Shown here: positions 34,620 through 47,410 of the stretch, in pieces
Layout of the letters: the number at the start of each line of letters is the position of its first letter
Position numbering within the stretch: the first letter of the stretch is position 1
DNA from: Colocasia esculenta
Taxonomy: Eukaryota; Streptophyta; Magnoliopsida; Alismatales; Araceae
Reading direction: 5' to 3'
DNA: 64,000 nt
Assembly (NCBI GenBank): GCA_014218235.1
Contig: CM024753.1
Span: 3,038,001-3,102,000, forward strand
Made by a program: the position numbers and the translations under genes
The notes under the pieces: generated by a model
Database searches by the model: none
Told to the model about the DNA's origin: nothing
The model's input: the letters and a program-made list of their open reading frames with translations, nothing else

Positions 34620-36089
34620 ATTAATACGCACATGCATGTGGCTTGTTCGGCAATTGAAAGTGGAGAAATACTTGTAGCAATCTTGTAATAAAACTGATGT
34701 GAATTGTTTTAACAACCAATCCTCATCAAATTCTTAATTAATAAGATAGATTTCCAAATTAATAATTAATGATAATTTTATTGCAAGATGTGTTTGCAAT
34801 AAGCATTTCTTGATATAGTGCCGATTAAAAGCTCTTACTTAGTCTGAAATGCGCTTAAATTAATAAGAATTGGAAGTACTAGTCATGAGCTTCCAACTCT
34901 TGCAAACTCTCTCCTGCTAATTGTGTATACTTAACTTTCGTGTGGGATCTGTAGTACGCAGTTAAGATTTGCATAAGCACTGTACTAAAATCATTAGAGA
35001 CAATCTTACAATTGCACCAAAACTCTCTGTGCACCCGTAAGACTTGGTAATTAATTAAGCATGGACGATGATGCTTCGAGTGCAATATTTAGTAGGGCAT
35101 TCGTCGATATAAGACATGAAAAGACCCACACTATATGTGTAACAGCTCTTTTATGTACTACACCGTTATCATGATATGGATAGGTGTACAGTTTACTACA
35201 ATCAGTGGAGTCACGTGATTTAATTAAAATTTAAAATTTTTATTATACATATTAAATTTTATCATGGATGACTCTATTAACTTAAGAAGATAAATTTATA
35301 AGTGCACCATCAATAACCCCACTATCTTTTTTTCTCTATATGTATATAACCCAGGACACAAAAAAGGATGCATGGTAAAGCATTTCGGATGAACCAACGA
35401 GAACATATAATCTAGACGAAACCACCCAAGAAGGAATCACTGGTCACGATAGGCATTCGGAGGTGAGAGATGTTCATCTTGACGGCGAGCTAGAGAAAGG
35501 TAGAGAGAGAGAGAGGGATTTTGTGGCTGATATGTAGCCACAAAAACTAATTGAAACCAATCCAGGAAAAGCTACAGGAGGCGATGGTTCTTCATTATAT
35601 ATATAAAAAAACTCGAAATCTGTGGTTAGAAGTCGAGAAGGAAGATTTCTTAAAAAAAAAAAAAAAACGAATCCTCGATCACCGAAATAAGTTAGAGTTC
35701 TTAATTTCCTTCACAGGATCATGGGCTTGGAATGAGATAGTTTATCTGTCTAAATTGGGAATGTTTAAGAAAAAAAATCATAGAAATATTGTGTCCTTAG
35801 CAGGTTCAAAATATTATGTTTTGTTAAACATTCTCTTTATTTTAAATAAATGTTTGGTATTCTGATCAATAACCTAGCTATATTGAAATTTGACTCCCAT
35901 TAATTGCTCTTATTTTTTGGGTCAAACACGTTTCTCTCTCATTACATTCCCCACCAACCATGCTCTAAGTTTGCCTTCTCTTCATCTAGTGGCATGCATG
36001 GTGGGGAGAGAAACGAAGCTGCATGCCGCGGAAGAGAGGGCATTGGCAGTGTCTCACGCCCGAGATAACAACTTAACGCCCGGGATAAC
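34620..36089. repeat. GELP2 upstream flank, shared with GELP1 unit
   Basis: There is no recognised gene. From about 35503 to 36035 it matches 14085-14540 (GELP1 upstream). A CAGTGGAGTCACGTGATT word at about 35204 recurs in similar form near 45778 and 46849, but no element could be bounded around it. Confidence 0.6.
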
Positions 36090-36151
36090 GTGTAGCTTAA
36101 TTGGTCTAATAAAAGTAGGATGGCGAAGGCAGATGCAAGAAGGATAGAAAC

Positions 36152-36317
36152 AGTTTTGTAACACTATTTGGTAATATTATTTGGTAACATCACCAAAAAA
36201 TTGTGCCACATCAGCAACTGAAGTAAAAAAGTTAAAAACACCTCATAAATGATGAGGTTGTGGTGCACTTTGATTAGTGTGTTATTTTAATGTGTTACCA
36301 AATGATGTTACTAAACT
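36152..36317. mobile_element. Possible MITE inside the LINE
   Basis: About 166 bases with ends AGTTTTGTAACACTATTTGG and, inverted, AGTTTAGTAACATCATTTGG, plus inner copies of ATTTGGTAACA. No clear target duplication is visible, so the superfamily is not assigned. It separates the 5' tip of the LINE fragment from its RNase H part. Confidence 0.5.
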
Positions 36318-36590
36318 ATTTTTTCTTTAGACTACAGGCTTTCTATTGTCTATTCCGACTCTCAGGTTCTTGTGAAGTCCATATGCGAGGATAAAGTTTT
36401 TTCTTGGCGCTCTTATAGATGGTGGAGAGAAGCTAAAGGTATTTGCCGCAGAGAGTCTATTCTTTTGAATCATGTCTATCGTGAAACAAATCAGCTTGCA
36501 GACTCCTTGGCGAATGTTGCCATCACAAAGCAATGTAATGATGTCTTTTGGGGGGCGGATAGTTTACCCCAAGCTTGTGAAGGGCCCATG

Positions 36591-37007
36591 TGTTAGATTT
36601 AATCTAATTATGGGCGTACATATATATAATTGTATATTATTGGCTATCATAAAATTTATCCCTATTAATGTGATTAATTAAGGATTATCTTGGGATTTAA
36701 GCATCTTAAAAAGTATGGGTCATATTTAATTATGTGTAGAGACCAGAGTGTCATTTCTATTTTTTTGATGGGTTAAATAAAAAAAGACACCAAAAGAGGG
36801 GTTATGGTCCCCAATCAATACGAAACTTTTCTTCTCAGGAGACATCCCATCATCTTGGAGTGCTGTTGGATAACATCGTATTGGATTGGAAGATCACTTC
36901 CCATGGATTCAGGTTTACTTCCGCTGTAGATTTATAGTATCTTGACATGGAGATCATTGGGCAACTCATATTCTGAAATCTTAAATCTCCCTCTAAAATT
37001 TCCAACA
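36591..37007 (+). repeat. Copia 5' LTR (417 bp)
   Basis: It starts TGTTAGATTTAATC and ends CCAACA. It is preceded by CCATG (36586-36590), the same five bases that follow the 3' LTR. Compared with the 3' LTR it has about a dozen substitutions and lacks about 35 bases including ACAACCGCCTCCTGGTTGT. Confidence 0.93.
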
Positions 37008-37008
37008 A

Positions 37009-37022
37009 TTGGCATCAGAGCC
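37009..37022 (+). promoter_or_regulatory. Copia primer-binding site
   Basis: TTGGCATCAGAGCC one base after the 5' LTR. It is one base different from the common TGGTATCAGAGC site complementary to the 3' end of initiator tRNA-Met. Confidence 0.85.
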
Positions 37023-38169
37023 TTAAATCCATGTTAAAACCATGAAAATCAAGTTTTCCGTTACTGGAATATCGTGAGGATGTTGTTCTGTTCATGTGGA
37101 GAAATGGACAGTACGATGATATTCTTTTCATTTCTTCCCGGCATTTGAGTCGAATGGCGACGTTTGGGGAGTTGTTGTACTGGTTTCCAGTGCTGCAATC
37201 TCCGCAGGACGAGGCTTCGCAGGGCGCTGCGTGCGAACTCTGCGCGATGGGCCTGCGCGCGATCGCACCGGAAGGAAGCTTTTCTGCGGCGAGCCTTCCT
37301 GTGGCGCTTTGGAGATCGCAGGGCGCCTGCGCAATCACTGCGCCGAGGCCGCGGACGTTGCTGGCGCCGGAAAAGAAGTGGAAATGGGTTGGGGAAATAT
37401 TTTCCCCAATCGCTACCCAGGGACCCAAAAGACTTCCTATTTTTCCCTTATTAACCTTCAATGTTTTCTTTATGCGCATATATTTATCTGCTTTCAGTAT
37501 ATGCAAAATATTAAGAATTTTCCATTCTTTTGTCTATATATGCATGCGGGTACAGTAAAGGAATGATGCACCCATTGCCACCTTCCTTTACGGGCATGGA
37601 TCATGGAACATTTTTATTTTATTTAAATGTTCATGTTAAAAGGCAGGCACTCAAAGAAAGTAATTTTTATCATATTAATCCCCAATTTTGAGTGCATTTG
37701 ATTTATGTTAAGATAAATCTAGATAATCTTTTGGCATCAAATTTTGGTATATTTTGAATGTCTAATATTCTGAAATAGATTAATTGAAACAACATGCTAC
37801 CAAAGTAGCATCTCTTGTGTAGATTAATTTATTTTGGAATGTCAAGATGATTGTCTTTATGTAATTCATGTAAATATTTACTGGCCCAAAGGAAAGTTAA
37901 TATTTGACTGAATTACATATATACATATTTGTAACAGTAAATATGTGACAATTATTTGATATTTCATGTGGATAATAAGTCGGTCCAAAGAAAGGCTTAT
38001 TGTTTGACAGAATTTATTGTCAATATTTGACTGTTACACAAAGAGTATCACTTGCAAGTTAATGTTTTTGTCCAAAGACAAAATGTTAATGTTGTACTAG
38101 ATATCTTGTGATGGGCTGTACCATTATTTGAAAATTATTTTCAGCATAATGTGAAACTTATGTGAGCTA
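37023..38169 (+). other. Copia 5' leader with GC-rich block and hairpins
   Basis: The 1.15-kb untranslated leader before the polyprotein. It holds a strongly GC-rich block at about 37150-37380 in an otherwise AT-rich region. Three successive hairpins lie at 37872-37905, 37974-38001 and 38066-38083, each with CCAAAG in or at the loop. No separate protein is recognised. Confidence 0.6.
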
Positions 38170-41100
38170 TTGCTTTGTTTTCTTACAGTTACAAGTTCTG
38201 CTAATAATATTTCTGCCAGCATTAATTCAATTCCTATGCTTAATGGTACTAACTTCAAGACATGGAAGGAGAACGTAATGATTGTTCTCGGTGTTATGGA
38301 TCTAGACCTTGCATTAAGACTTGAACGGCCTAATGAGGTTACAGAATCCAGCTCTACTGAGGAAAAGAGAGACATGAAAAAATGGGACCGTTCAAACCGC
38401 ATGAGTCTTATGATCATGAAGCGTGCCATTCCAGAAGCATTCAGGGGCACTATGCCTGAAGTGGTTACTACATCTAAGGGTTTCCTTGAGGAAATTGAGA
38501 AAAGATTTGCCAAGAATGATAAGGCTGAAACTAGTACACTCTTGTCAAACATGATTTCCATGAGGTATAAAGGAAAAGGAAACATAAGGGAGTACATCAT
38601 AGAGATGTCTCATCTTGCTTCAAAACTAAAGGCACTTAAGTTAGAATTATCTGAGGATCTACTTGTGCATTTAGTTTTAATTTCTCTTCCAGCACAATTC
38701 AGTCAATTTAAAGTGAGCTATAATTGTCAAAAGGACAAATGGTCCCTTAATGAGCTCATCTCACATTGTGTGCAAGAAGAGGAAAGGTTAAGGCAAGAGA
38801 AGACTGAAAGTGCTCATTTGTTGATAACCTCTAAAGACAAGGTTAAACTTAAGAAAAGACAAAAGGGCAATGAAGCTGCAGGTGGACCACCACAAAAGAA
38901 ACAAAATAAGGAATCTGCATGTTTCTTTTGCAAGCTTGGTGGACACAAGAAAAAGGATTGCACCAAGTATCATGCTTGGCGTGCAAAGAAAGGTACACTT
39001 TTCACTTTGGTTTGTTCAGAGGTTAATTTAACTTCTGTACCCAGATACACTTGGTGGATAGATTCTGGTGCTACTACTCACATAAGTGTGTCGATGAAGG
39101 GTTGCCTCCACTGCCGAAGGCCGAATGATGGTGAAAGATACATCTACGTAGGCGATGGCAAAAGTGTGGAAGTTGAGGCTATAGGGACTTTTAGGTTATT
39201 GTTAAAGACTGGTCATTATTTGGATTTGAATGAGACTTTTATTGTACCGTCTTTTAGACGAAATTTGATATCTATTTCTATGTTGGACAAATCTGGTTAT
39301 TCTTGTTCATTTGGAAATAGTAAGTTTAGTCTTTTTCAAAGTTCAAATCTTGTTGGTACCGGTTCTTTGTCATTTAATGATAACCTATATTTACTTAATA
39401 TTGTAGTTTCATTTAATGAAACCTTGCATATAAGTTCACGCGGTACAAAACGAAAATTAACCAATGAGAATTCCGCTACACTATGGCACAAGAGATTAGG
39501 TCATATCTCTAAACAGAGGATTGAGAGACTTGTGTCTGATGGTATTCTTGACTCCCTTGATTTTTCAGACTTTGACATGTGTGTCAATTGTATAAAGGGA
39601 AAACAAACAAACATAAGGAGAACAAAAGCTAATAGAGCTTCAGACGTCTTAGAATTAATACATACGGATATTTGTGGACCATTTCCTATACCTTCTTGGA
39701 ATGGTCAACAATATTTTATTACATTCATAGACGATTATTCTCGATATGGCTACTTGTATCTCATTCATGAGAAGTCTCAGTCATTGGATGTGTTCAAAAA
39801 GTATAAGGCTGAAGTTGAGAACCAACTCAACAAAAGAATAAAGGCCATTAGATCAGACCGTGGTGGAGAATACTATGGTAGATATGATGGATCAGGTGAA
39901 CAACGTCCAGGACCTTTTGCTAAATTCCTAGAGGAATGCGGTATCGTCCCACAATACACCATGCCAGGATCCCCTAACATGAATGGTGTTGTTGAAAGAC
40001 GAAATAGGACGCTTAAGGATATGGTAAGGAGTATGATTGGTCAATCTACCTTACCAGAATCTCTCTGGGGAGAAGCATTAAAGACTGCAGCTTATTTGCT
40101 AAACAGAGTTCCAACAAAAGCAACTGTGAATACCCCTTATGAGCTTTGGATAGGTAAGAAGCCTAGTTTGAAGCATTTGCACATTTGGGGTTGTCCAGCT
40201 GAGGCAAGACCTTACAAGCCTAATGAAAGAAAACTAGACTCCAAAACAGTTAGCAGCTATTTTGTTGGATATCCTGAAAGGTCAAGGGGTTACAAGTTTT
40301 ATGATCCCACAACTAAGTCCATTTTTGAGACGGGAAATGCCCGGTTCTTTGAGGATGTTGAGTTTGCCAGGGGGAATAAGATTAGAGATTTTGTCTTTGA
40401 GGAGGAGTATGTCACTATTCCTCCTATTGCTATTGACAATGACCAGGATCAAGTTTCTTTGCCTGACATTGTTCAAGAAGCAAGTCCAGATCAAGACAAT
40501 ATTGAAGTATCTCCCATTCAAAATAACGAGATTATTTCAGAAGAACAAACTCAACACTCTCAAGAACCAATGCCGTTAAGAAGATCCACTAGAGAAAGGA
40601 GAAATGCAATTCCAGATGATTATATCACATTTCTCCAAGAACATGAGGTTGATATTGGAGTGGTGGAAGATGATCCAATCAACTTCCATCAAGCCATGCA
40701 AAGCTCTAATTCTCAAAAGTGGATTGATGCTATGAATGAGGAAATTAAGTCCATAAAAGACAACAATGTTTGGGATCTTGTCCCATTACCTGAAGGCACG
40801 AAACCCATTGGTTGTAAGTGGATATTTAAAACCAAGAGGGATTCAAAGGGTAATGTGGAGAGATATAAGGCTCGTCTTGTTGCAAAGGGCTTTACTCAGA
40901 AGGAAGGCATCGATTATAAAGAGACTTTCTCGCCGGTTTCATCTAAAGACTCTTTTAGAATAATAATGGCACATTTTGACCTTGAGTTACATCAGATGGA
41001 TGTGAAGACTGCGTTTCTCAATGGCGACATTGATGAGACGATATATATGGTGCAACCAGAAAATTTTGTGTCGGGAGACTCAAAGAAAATGGTTTGCAAA

Positions 41101-42246
41101 TTAAAGAAATCTATCTATGGACTTAAGCAAGCTTCTCGTCAATGGTATTACAAATTTCATCAAGTTATCATTCCATTTGGTTTTGAGATGAATATAGTGG
41201 ATGATTGTATATACCATAAGTTCAGTGGGAGTAAACATATTTTTCTAGTTTTATATGTTGATGACATACTGCTTGCCAGCAATGATATGGGATTATTATG
41301 TGAAACTAAGAAGTTTCTGTCAAGAAAATTTGAGATGAAAGATCTTGGAGATGCCTCTTTTGTGTTAGGCATACAGATATACCGAGATCGCTCTCGAAAT
41401 ATCCTTGGGTTATCACAAAAGAACTATATCGAAAAGGTTCTTAAAAGATTTGGCATGCAGAATTGCAAACCAGGTGACACCCCAATTGCTAAAGGTGACA
41501 AGTTTAGCCTCAATCAATGCCCCAAAAATGACTTTGAAGTTAAAGAGATGCATAAGATTCCTTATGCATCAGCCATAGGAAGTCTTATGTATGCTCAAGT
41601 TTGTACGCGTCCGGATATTGCGTACATTGTTGGAATGTTGGGCAGATACTTAAGTAATCCAGGAGTGGATCACTGGAAAGCAACCAAAAGAGTCATGCGC
41701 TATTTACAAAGAACAAAGGACTTCATGCTCACATATAGAAAATCAGATCAGTTGGAGATCATTGGATATTCTGATTCTGACTTTGCTGGATGCCAAGATA
41801 GTAGGAGATCCACATCAGGCTATATTTACTTATTGGCTGGAGGAGCTATTTCATGGAAGAGTGTTAAGCAGACACTTGTAGCTTCTTCCACCATGGTTGC
41901 GGAGTTTATAGCATGTTATGAGGCATCAAATCATGGAATATGGCTGCGAAATTTTACCATTGGGTTGCGAATTGTGGATGGAATTGAAAGACCACTTAAG
42001 ATATTTTGTGACAATAAGTCAGCAGTGTTATATTCCAACAACAACAGGAGTTCTACAAAGTCTAAGCATATAGACATCAAGTTCCTAGTTGTTAAAGAAA
42101 GAGTGCAAAGTGGTCAATTATCTATAGAGCATATTGGTACAAACTCCATGATTGCGGATTCACTTACTAAGGGACTTCCACCTAAGGTCTTTCATGAGCA
42201 TGTTGCTAATATGGGTGTTGTATCATATGATGATATGTTAGTTTAG
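38170..42246 (+). CDS. Copia polyprotein (gag-protease-integrase-RT-RNase H)
   Basis: One uninterrupted frame of 1358 codons. In order: gag ([17 protein letters not shown] near residue 24; CCHC knuckle [14 protein letters not shown] at about 251); aspartic protease [12 protein letters not shown] (Asp near 298); pre-integrase [10 protein letters not shown] (about 438); integrase with [19 protein letters not shown] (about 561) and NGVVERRNR (about 607); reverse transcriptase from [20 protein letters not shown] (about 880) through FSPVSS to the catalytic [10 protein letters not shown] (about 1029); RNase H with YSDSDFAGC and FCDNKSAV (about 1279). The integrase-before-RT order defines Ty1/copia. 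The order, length and motifs are those of a complete element, and no catalytic residue is visibly lost. The true start may be this ATG or a later one (for example before LNGTNF). Confidence 0.95.
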   Translation: MLCFLTVTSSANNISASINSIPMLNGTNFKTWKENVMIVLGVMDLDLALRLERPNEVTESSSTEEKRDMKKWDRSNRMSLMIMKRAIPEAFRGTMPEVVTTSKGFLEEIEKRFAKNDKAETSTLLSNMISMRYKGKGNIREYIIEMSHLASKLKALKLELSEDLLVHLVLISLPAQFSQFKVSYNCQKDKWSLNELISHCVQEEERLRQEKTESAHLLITSKDKVKLKKRQKGNEAAGGPPQKKQNKESACFFCKLGGHKKKDCTKYHAWRAKKGTLFTLVCSEVNLTSVPRYTWWIDSGATTHISVSMKGCLHCRRPNDGERYIYVGDGKSVEVEAIGTFRLLLKTGHYLDLNETFIVPSFRRNLISISMLDKSGYSCSFGNSKFSLFQSSNLVGTGSLSFNDNLYLLNIVVSFNETLHISSRGTKRKLTNENSATLWHKRLGHISKQRIERLVSDGILDSLDFSDFDMCVNCIKGKQTNIRRTKANRASDVLELIHTDICGPFPIPSWNGQQYFITFIDDYSRYGYLYLIHEKSQSLDVFKKYKAEVENQLNKRIKAIRSDRGGEYYGRYDGSGEQRPGPFAKFLEECGIVPQYTMPGSPNMNGVVERRNRTLKDMVRSMIGQSTLPESLWGEALKTAAYLLNRVPTKATVNTPYELWIGKKPSLKHLHIWGCPAEARPYKPNERKLDSKTVSSYFVGYPERSRGYKFYDPTTKSIFETGNARFFEDVEFARGNKIRDFVFEEEYVTIPPIAIDNDQDQVSLPDIVQEASPDQDNIEVSPIQNNEIISEEQTQHSQEPMPLRRSTRERRNAIPDDYITFLQEHEVDIGVVEDDPINFHQAMQSSNSQKWIDAMNEEIKSIKDNNVWDLVPLPEGTKPIGCKWIFKTKRDSKGNVERYKARLVAKGFTQKEGIDYKETFSPVSSKDSFRIIMAHFDLELHQMDVKTAFLNGDIDETIYMVQPENFVSGDSKKMVCKLKKSIYGLKQASRQWYYKFHQVIIPFGFEMNIVDDCIYHKFSGSKHIFLVLYVDDILLASNDMGLLCETKKFLSRKFEMKDLGDASFVLGIQIYRDRSRNILGLSQKNYIEKVLKRFGMQNCKPGDTPIAKGDKFSLNQCPKNDFEVKEMHKIPYASAIGSLMYAQVCTRPDIAYIVGMLGRYLSNPGVDHWKATKRVMRYLQRTKDFMLTYRKSDQLEIIGYSDSDFAGCQDSRRSTSGYIYLLAGGAISWKSVKQTLVASSTMVAEFIACYEASNHGIWLRNFTIGLRIVDGIERPLKIFCDNKSAVLYSNNNRSSTKSKHIDIKFLVVKERVQSGQLSIEHIGTNSMIADSLTKGLPPKVFHEHVANMGVVSYDDMLV

Positions 42247-42649
42247 TGGGAGTTTGTATTTAGATGCTAATTCTACTTTGGAAACATTTAGTGTTTATGA
42301 CATTTTCTGCAGAAATAAGGTATTCAGTTTGTTTTGTACTCTATCTGTTTTAAAGTTGATCTCACTAAAGAATAAGGTTGGACCAGTTGGAAATAGGCAT
42401 GACTGAATCACATTGCATGTAATTTCCATGCTACACATCCATGCTTGATCCATGTCATTCGTTATATTAACATATGATTATTGATGGGTTGAGTTACGTT
42501 ACATGTAATGAAGACCTCTTTAGTCCTATGTTGATATGATTGTTGGACCAGATTGATTAGAGATGCTTTTGTAATGATAGCAAATCTTTTGAGCTCATAA
42601 AGTTATGTTATGATATACAATTATAAGGTGATATATATATATGTGGCCC

Positions 42650-42660
42650 AAGTGGGAGAT
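42650..42660 (+). promoter_or_regulatory. Copia polypurine tract
   Basis: AAGTGGGAGAT directly before the TG of the 3' LTR. It would prime plus-strand DNA synthesis. Confidence 0.85.
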
Positions 42661-43113
42661 TGTTAGATTTAATCTAATTATGGGCGTACATATATATAAT
42701 TGTATATTATTGGCTATCATAAAGTTTATCCCTATTAATGTGATTAATTAAGGATTATCTTGGGATTTAAGCATCTTAAAAAGTATGGGTCATATTTAAT
42801 TATGTGTAGAGACCAGAGTGTCATTTCTATTTTTTTGATGGGTTAAAATAGAAAAAGACACCAAAAGACACAACAACCGCCTCCTGGTTGTTTATTAAGA
42901 AAAGAGGTTATGGCCCCCAATCAATACGAAACTTCTCTTCTCCGGGGACATCCCATCATCTTGGAGTGCTGTTGGAGAACATCGTACTGGATTGGAAGAT
43001 CACTTCCCATGGATCCAGGTTTACTTCTGCTGTAGATTTATAGTATCTTGACATGGAGATCATTGGGCAACTCATGTTCTGAAATCTTAAATCTCCCTCT
43101 AAAATTTCCAACA
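42661..43113 (+). repeat. Copia 3' LTR (453 bp)
   Basis: It starts TGTTAGATTT and ends CCAACA, followed by the target duplication CCATG. It holds an extra stretch with the inverted repeat ACAACC...GGTTGT missing from the 5' LTR. Confidence 0.93.
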
Positions 43114-43331
43114 CCATGGTCATTGATAAGTCGGGTCTCATGCATATTAGAATGTTTTAAGGGGTTTACCCAATGTATTTTGTACTTTTCCTTCAGCTAT
43201 ATATTTTTAGGCCCAGGTCACCTTCATTGGTGGAGTGAGAACATCTTCTCCCTCTGGAAGAAGGTACACTCTCCTAGTTCGAGGCCCTGAGGACCTCTTT
43301 AATTTTAAAAAAATGTGTAGCTTAATTGGTC

Positions 43332-45489
43332 AACAACGCCGTAGCTATACCCATAAATATTTCTTGGTTTTTTTTTCATATATATATATATATATATAGC
43401 GGTTAAGAATAAAATCAAGTAGAAAGTCCATCTTGGATTCTCATTTTTTTGTGTGTGGCAGAGTTTGCAATATTTGAATCAAATGTCGTCATATATGGCA
43501 TGTATATAAATTTTTATATGGTTAGCTTGTACAAGATAACAAAACACAAAATAGAACACTTGAATGCATGAGAGAGTTCACATGACTTTGTTTTTGTTGG
43601 AAAATTAGTCTATTACGGTAACATTCTTCGAAAGCTTTTATAAACTTATTTCTCTTGAGATTTAAACGAATGATTTCATCCTAAAGTATATAAAAAATTA
43701 AGATGTCGTTTGGAACCAAACCGCAGGTTAAAAAGCTCAAATATGATAAAGTCAATTTTGCACGTATGATTGGGGCTTCTGCCTTGTCATTTGTGCGCCT
43801 ATGAAACGTTAGAAAAAAAAAATGCTGCATTCCACAGACACAGACGTACAACGTGGCCTCCATACGCTGAAATTTTACAAAATGACTTTTACGACGTTTT
43901 TGAAAAAGTGGGAAGAGAAGACGTGGCTTCCAAAATTGGTAACGGGGACGTTTGGAAGCGGGGGTGTCGGAGTTTTTAAAATGTAAATTTTTTTTTAACA
44001 CACTTTCAAACGATGTCTAAGTCACTCTTAATATACAATTCATACAATTATCACTTATATATCTTAATTATTGTTACTCTTATCTTAAAAAAAAATCCAG
44101 ACTATTCAACTCGTATATTTATGTATAAAAATGCTGTTTTCACGTAAACTTTTTTTTTACTACACATCTAACAAAAAAAATTACTCCTTCCCATTCCATG
44201 AACTATATACGCGCCGTGGGCGGTGGAGGTAGGTCGTGGCGGGACAAAAACGTGATAAAATTCCTATCTTGCTTTGGGAGTGTGGATAGATCAGTAACCA
44301 GACCTTATCCTAGATAAGATTAGATAAGATAAGATATCTTCTGATAAGCCTATCTAACTCACGTCTCCCTGATAATTTACACGGCCAAATACAAGGAAAT
44401 TAAGTGAGGAGTAATATGCCACACAAGCTTAATAACTAGTAAGCGTATAAGAACTTGACTGGATCCCATTTAAACGGCGCCAGGCGTCTATGGTTTCGGT
44501 GGCCCAACACGTTCGACAAGGGCTAATGGGCGATGGCCACGAAAGTTCTTTTTCTCGATCTGGGCCGATAAAAAGGAGAAAAAGGAGCCCAACTGGGGTT
44601 CGAAAATTGCACCGAGTTGAGTCTAGTGAACTCTTGTCATTGCCCACATAATTATAATTACAGATATAAGATCATTTCAAATTTTGCACCTCTGGATTTG
44701 AGTACCATGCGAATTGGATGAACAATTTATTGGGTTATGAAGGAAATACAAAAAATAGAATGGGATGTTTGGTTGCTACGACATACATTTCTATCGATTT
44801 CAATTTTGATATTGTTTTTGGCAAGGGGTAGTATTTGATTATACTCTATTAATTTCATTATGATTATTATAGTAAGGAGTTCTGGTGATATATCAAGGTT
44901 AATACAAGCATACTGTTGTATAAAAGATGGAGGAATCATAAGTTTAAGAATATAAAAAATATAGCATCCTCTCTCCCTTTCATCTATTTTTTATTCTATT
45001 ATTCCTGGTTAATTATCAACCTTAACACTCCTCCCGTCTCAACATTATTATTGAAAAATTATATTAATCAAGAATAATATATCACCGAAACCTATTATCC
45101 ATGACTTTTTATTTTGGCATTTAGTTTATCACTCTTATCTCAACTATTTCTTTTTTGTTTTGGGCATTTGCGAGTCCGAGAGTAATCTCCCAGGAGAAAT
45201 TTGTCTGCACAAAATTCTATTTTACAACTGTATATATGGAGCGAATTTGACCTCAAACATTTGCGAAAACAGGGTAATGTATGTTACTTGGAAATTGATC
45301 AGATGGTTTTAGTACGTACAGTCCAAATGCACTAAAGCAAGACATCAAAACTCTACTAATTATGCTCTTATATGTATAAATCATTCTTTCAACCTTTAAT
45401 TACATTGCTCAGTGGTTACTGGTAAGTAGATAGACCATAAATTTACATATTTACAACATTATCTCATCGTTTAATCACATTCTCAGTGC
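43332..45489. other. GELP2-unit distal flank; no recognised gene
   Basis: Bases 43560-44220 match 14640-15225 of the GELP1 unit. An AT microsatellite lies at 43378-43399. The remainder (44230-45489) is AT-rich, with a GATAAGATTAGATAAGATAAG cluster at about 44315-44335. No supportable coding region was found. Confidence 0.5.
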
Positions 45490-45621
45490 TTATGAGTATT
45501 TGATCATCATGAACTTATAGCATGAGACAGTCCCTATTCGATCATTGCATCATTTAGTGACTGAATAGTGATCGAATTGGGATCAAAATTGTCGATCTCT
45601 AAAGTCATTTTTCTTGTAGTG
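45490..45621. mobile_element. Terminal fragment of a CACTA (En/Spm) element
   Basis: On the minus strand, 45621 begins CACTACAAGAAAAATGACTT, the canonical plant CACTA terminus. GATCGA / CGATCA subterminal words follow to about 45490. No partner terminus was seen nearby, so only one end remains. Confidence 0.6.
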
Positions 45622-46200
45622 AGAGCATCCAGCAACTTAGCTGCAGTCTCCCATCCTGGAGAAAGAGAGCCCTGACACACAAGACAAGATCCTTCTTCTG
45701 TCGTGAGGGAACGAGAGAGGAGGAGACAGTAAGCACCTGAAGTGCGCGGAAACAGTGGCCGATCCTCCTACAAGTCAGTGGGGTCACGTGATCCCATTGA
45801 CTTGGAAGGAGAGTTTTAGGGGAGTCTTAAAGATTTTTTTTTTATTTGTATAAGTTAAAATTTTATGTAAGGTGACCCCACTGAATTTAAGGGTGACCCT
45901 CCTAAATTCAAGTGATCCCACTGAACTAATGTTCAGAATCCGCCACTGCGCGAAAAGATGGAATATTCATGGCGCAATATGGTTGTGAAGCGGGCTTCAA
46001 GTCCTGCAGCGGCATGCAACACGAGGTTCGTCAGAGAGATGGCCACCGCTGGCCCTTCTGCCGGACTTCCAACACACCGTCGCCGCCGCCGGACCTCTGT
46101 ACAAAAATCCCTAAAATCGACTGGTTATGTGGCCATTTCAGAATTTTTTTTTCAAGGATGTACTCTACATCCGTCTAAGGCGGGACATGACATCTGGTTC

Positions 46201-46204
<4 letters not shown>

Positions 46205-46298
<94 letters not shown>

Positions 46299-46303
46299 CT
46301 CTC
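46205..46303. repeat. (CT)n microsatellite
   Basis: About 98 bases of nearly pure CT repeat with two CC/TT interruptions. Frames running through it are artefacts. Confidence 0.95.
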
Positions 46304-46505
46304 GGCGACATTATCTTAAGATTGCACCAAGAATGTTCTCTGGGGCGGCTCGAAGTCCGGAATTTGGAATATGTCATTTTACTCTTCCTCTAACATTCTC
46401 TCTCTCTCTCTCGGCGACATTATCTTAAGATTGCACCAAGAATGTTCTCTGGGGCGGCTCGAAGTCCGGAATTTGGAATATGTCATTTTACTCTTCCTCT
46501 AACAT
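46290..46505. repeat. Tandem duplication next to the CT tract
   Basis: About 100 bases (CTCTCTCTCGGCGACATTAT to TCTTCCTCTAACAT) occur twice in direct succession, the second copy starting at about 46398. They are almost identical, so the duplication is recent. Confidence 0.88.
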
Positions 46506-47410
46506 GCATTGAGTATGTGATCCCCAAGTCCGCCTTCACTAATTCACCTGCTGGCCGGCTAACGACTTCTTCGTTCTAGCTATTTGCTATTGATTACCAT
46601 GCATACTTAAAGATCACACGCCTAGTTAGAATATGTTTATAAATGCAAGGTATTTATCCTCCCTGTATATTTAGTACCGTAGGTATCTTAACACTACAAT
46701 CATTTTAATTTTATACACCTCATGTATATTTACCATATATAGACCACTAAATGTACAACTAATATGCATGTATGTCGGGTTTTGTTTAAAAATAGTATAG
46801 TTTGAAATTTTAATTTCATAAATGGACCTATAGCTTATGTCTAGTGGAGTCACGTGCTTCCACTAAATTTTTAAAATTTTATTAAAAAATTTAAATTTTT
46901 TTATTGATTTAATTTTGATTGAATTTTTTTTCCAAAGAAAATAACTCCATTGAAGTATAAACAAAATCTACGAGTACAATGTAATTTTTAGAGTAACTTC
47001 ATTGAATAAAATTTTTAGGTCCGCCAATGTATGCACCTCATAGGTACTTACTTGTGTTCACAAGACAGAGAGATATAAACATGATCAAGGCCTAGCTATG
47101 AACTGGAAACAAACAGAAATGTCAGGGCCGGTGATCGATCACTAGGCATGACTTTATTTATAGGACAAGTTTTCCTTCCATGATCTGGCACATAGTAGCT
47201 AGCAGCAGCTTATTTTAACATATAAGGGGACATGCTGCGAGCTGCTAGAACAGAGTTAAGACAGACGACGACACGCCCGAAAGGATACAGAAGCAGGTAC
47301 ATCAGAAGAGTACGTAGAGCGGACAACGGGCTGCAGACAACATAATATATATATAGAGGATAAAATATAGATCGAATTGAACGGCGAAGCATGCATGCAG
47401 CACATAGATC
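46506..47410. other. GELP3 3' flank, no separate gene
   Basis: AT-rich sequence with a TGGAGTCACGTGCTTCCACT word at about 46849. From about 47070 it aligns with the GELP2 3' flank and probably holds the GELP3 3' untranslated region. No coding region is recognised. Confidence 0.45.

Larger units (their letters stand above)
36591..43113 (+). mobile_element. Near-intact Ty1/copia retrotransposon (6.5 kb)
   Basis: LTRs at 36591-37007 and 42661-43113, 5-base target duplication CCATG (36586-36590 and 43114-43118), primer-binding site at 37009, a leader of 1.15 kb, one open polyprotein and a polypurine tract. About 97% similarity between LTRs by eye indicates a moderately recent insertion. All parts needed for movement seem present, although the 5' LTR carries a deletion relative to the 3' LTR. 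Confidence 0.93.
36107..43314 (+). mobile_element. 5'-truncated LINE split by a Copia insertion
   Basis: A perfect 17-base target duplication, GTGTAGCTTAATTGGTC, lies at 36090-36106 and 43315-43331. The LINE itself is 36107-36590 plus 43119-43314. The plus strand at about 36340-36585 encodes a piece of LINE RNase H: YSDSQVLVKSICED, then NHVYRETNQLADSLAN. The 3' end is A-rich (TTAAAAAAAT). The Copia element at 36591-43113 entered just after the RNase H part, so the LINE came first. Confidence 0.82.

Noticed and set aside
45958..46428. 156-codon frame with Ser-Leu repeats
   Set aside because: It is mostly a translated (CT)n microsatellite.
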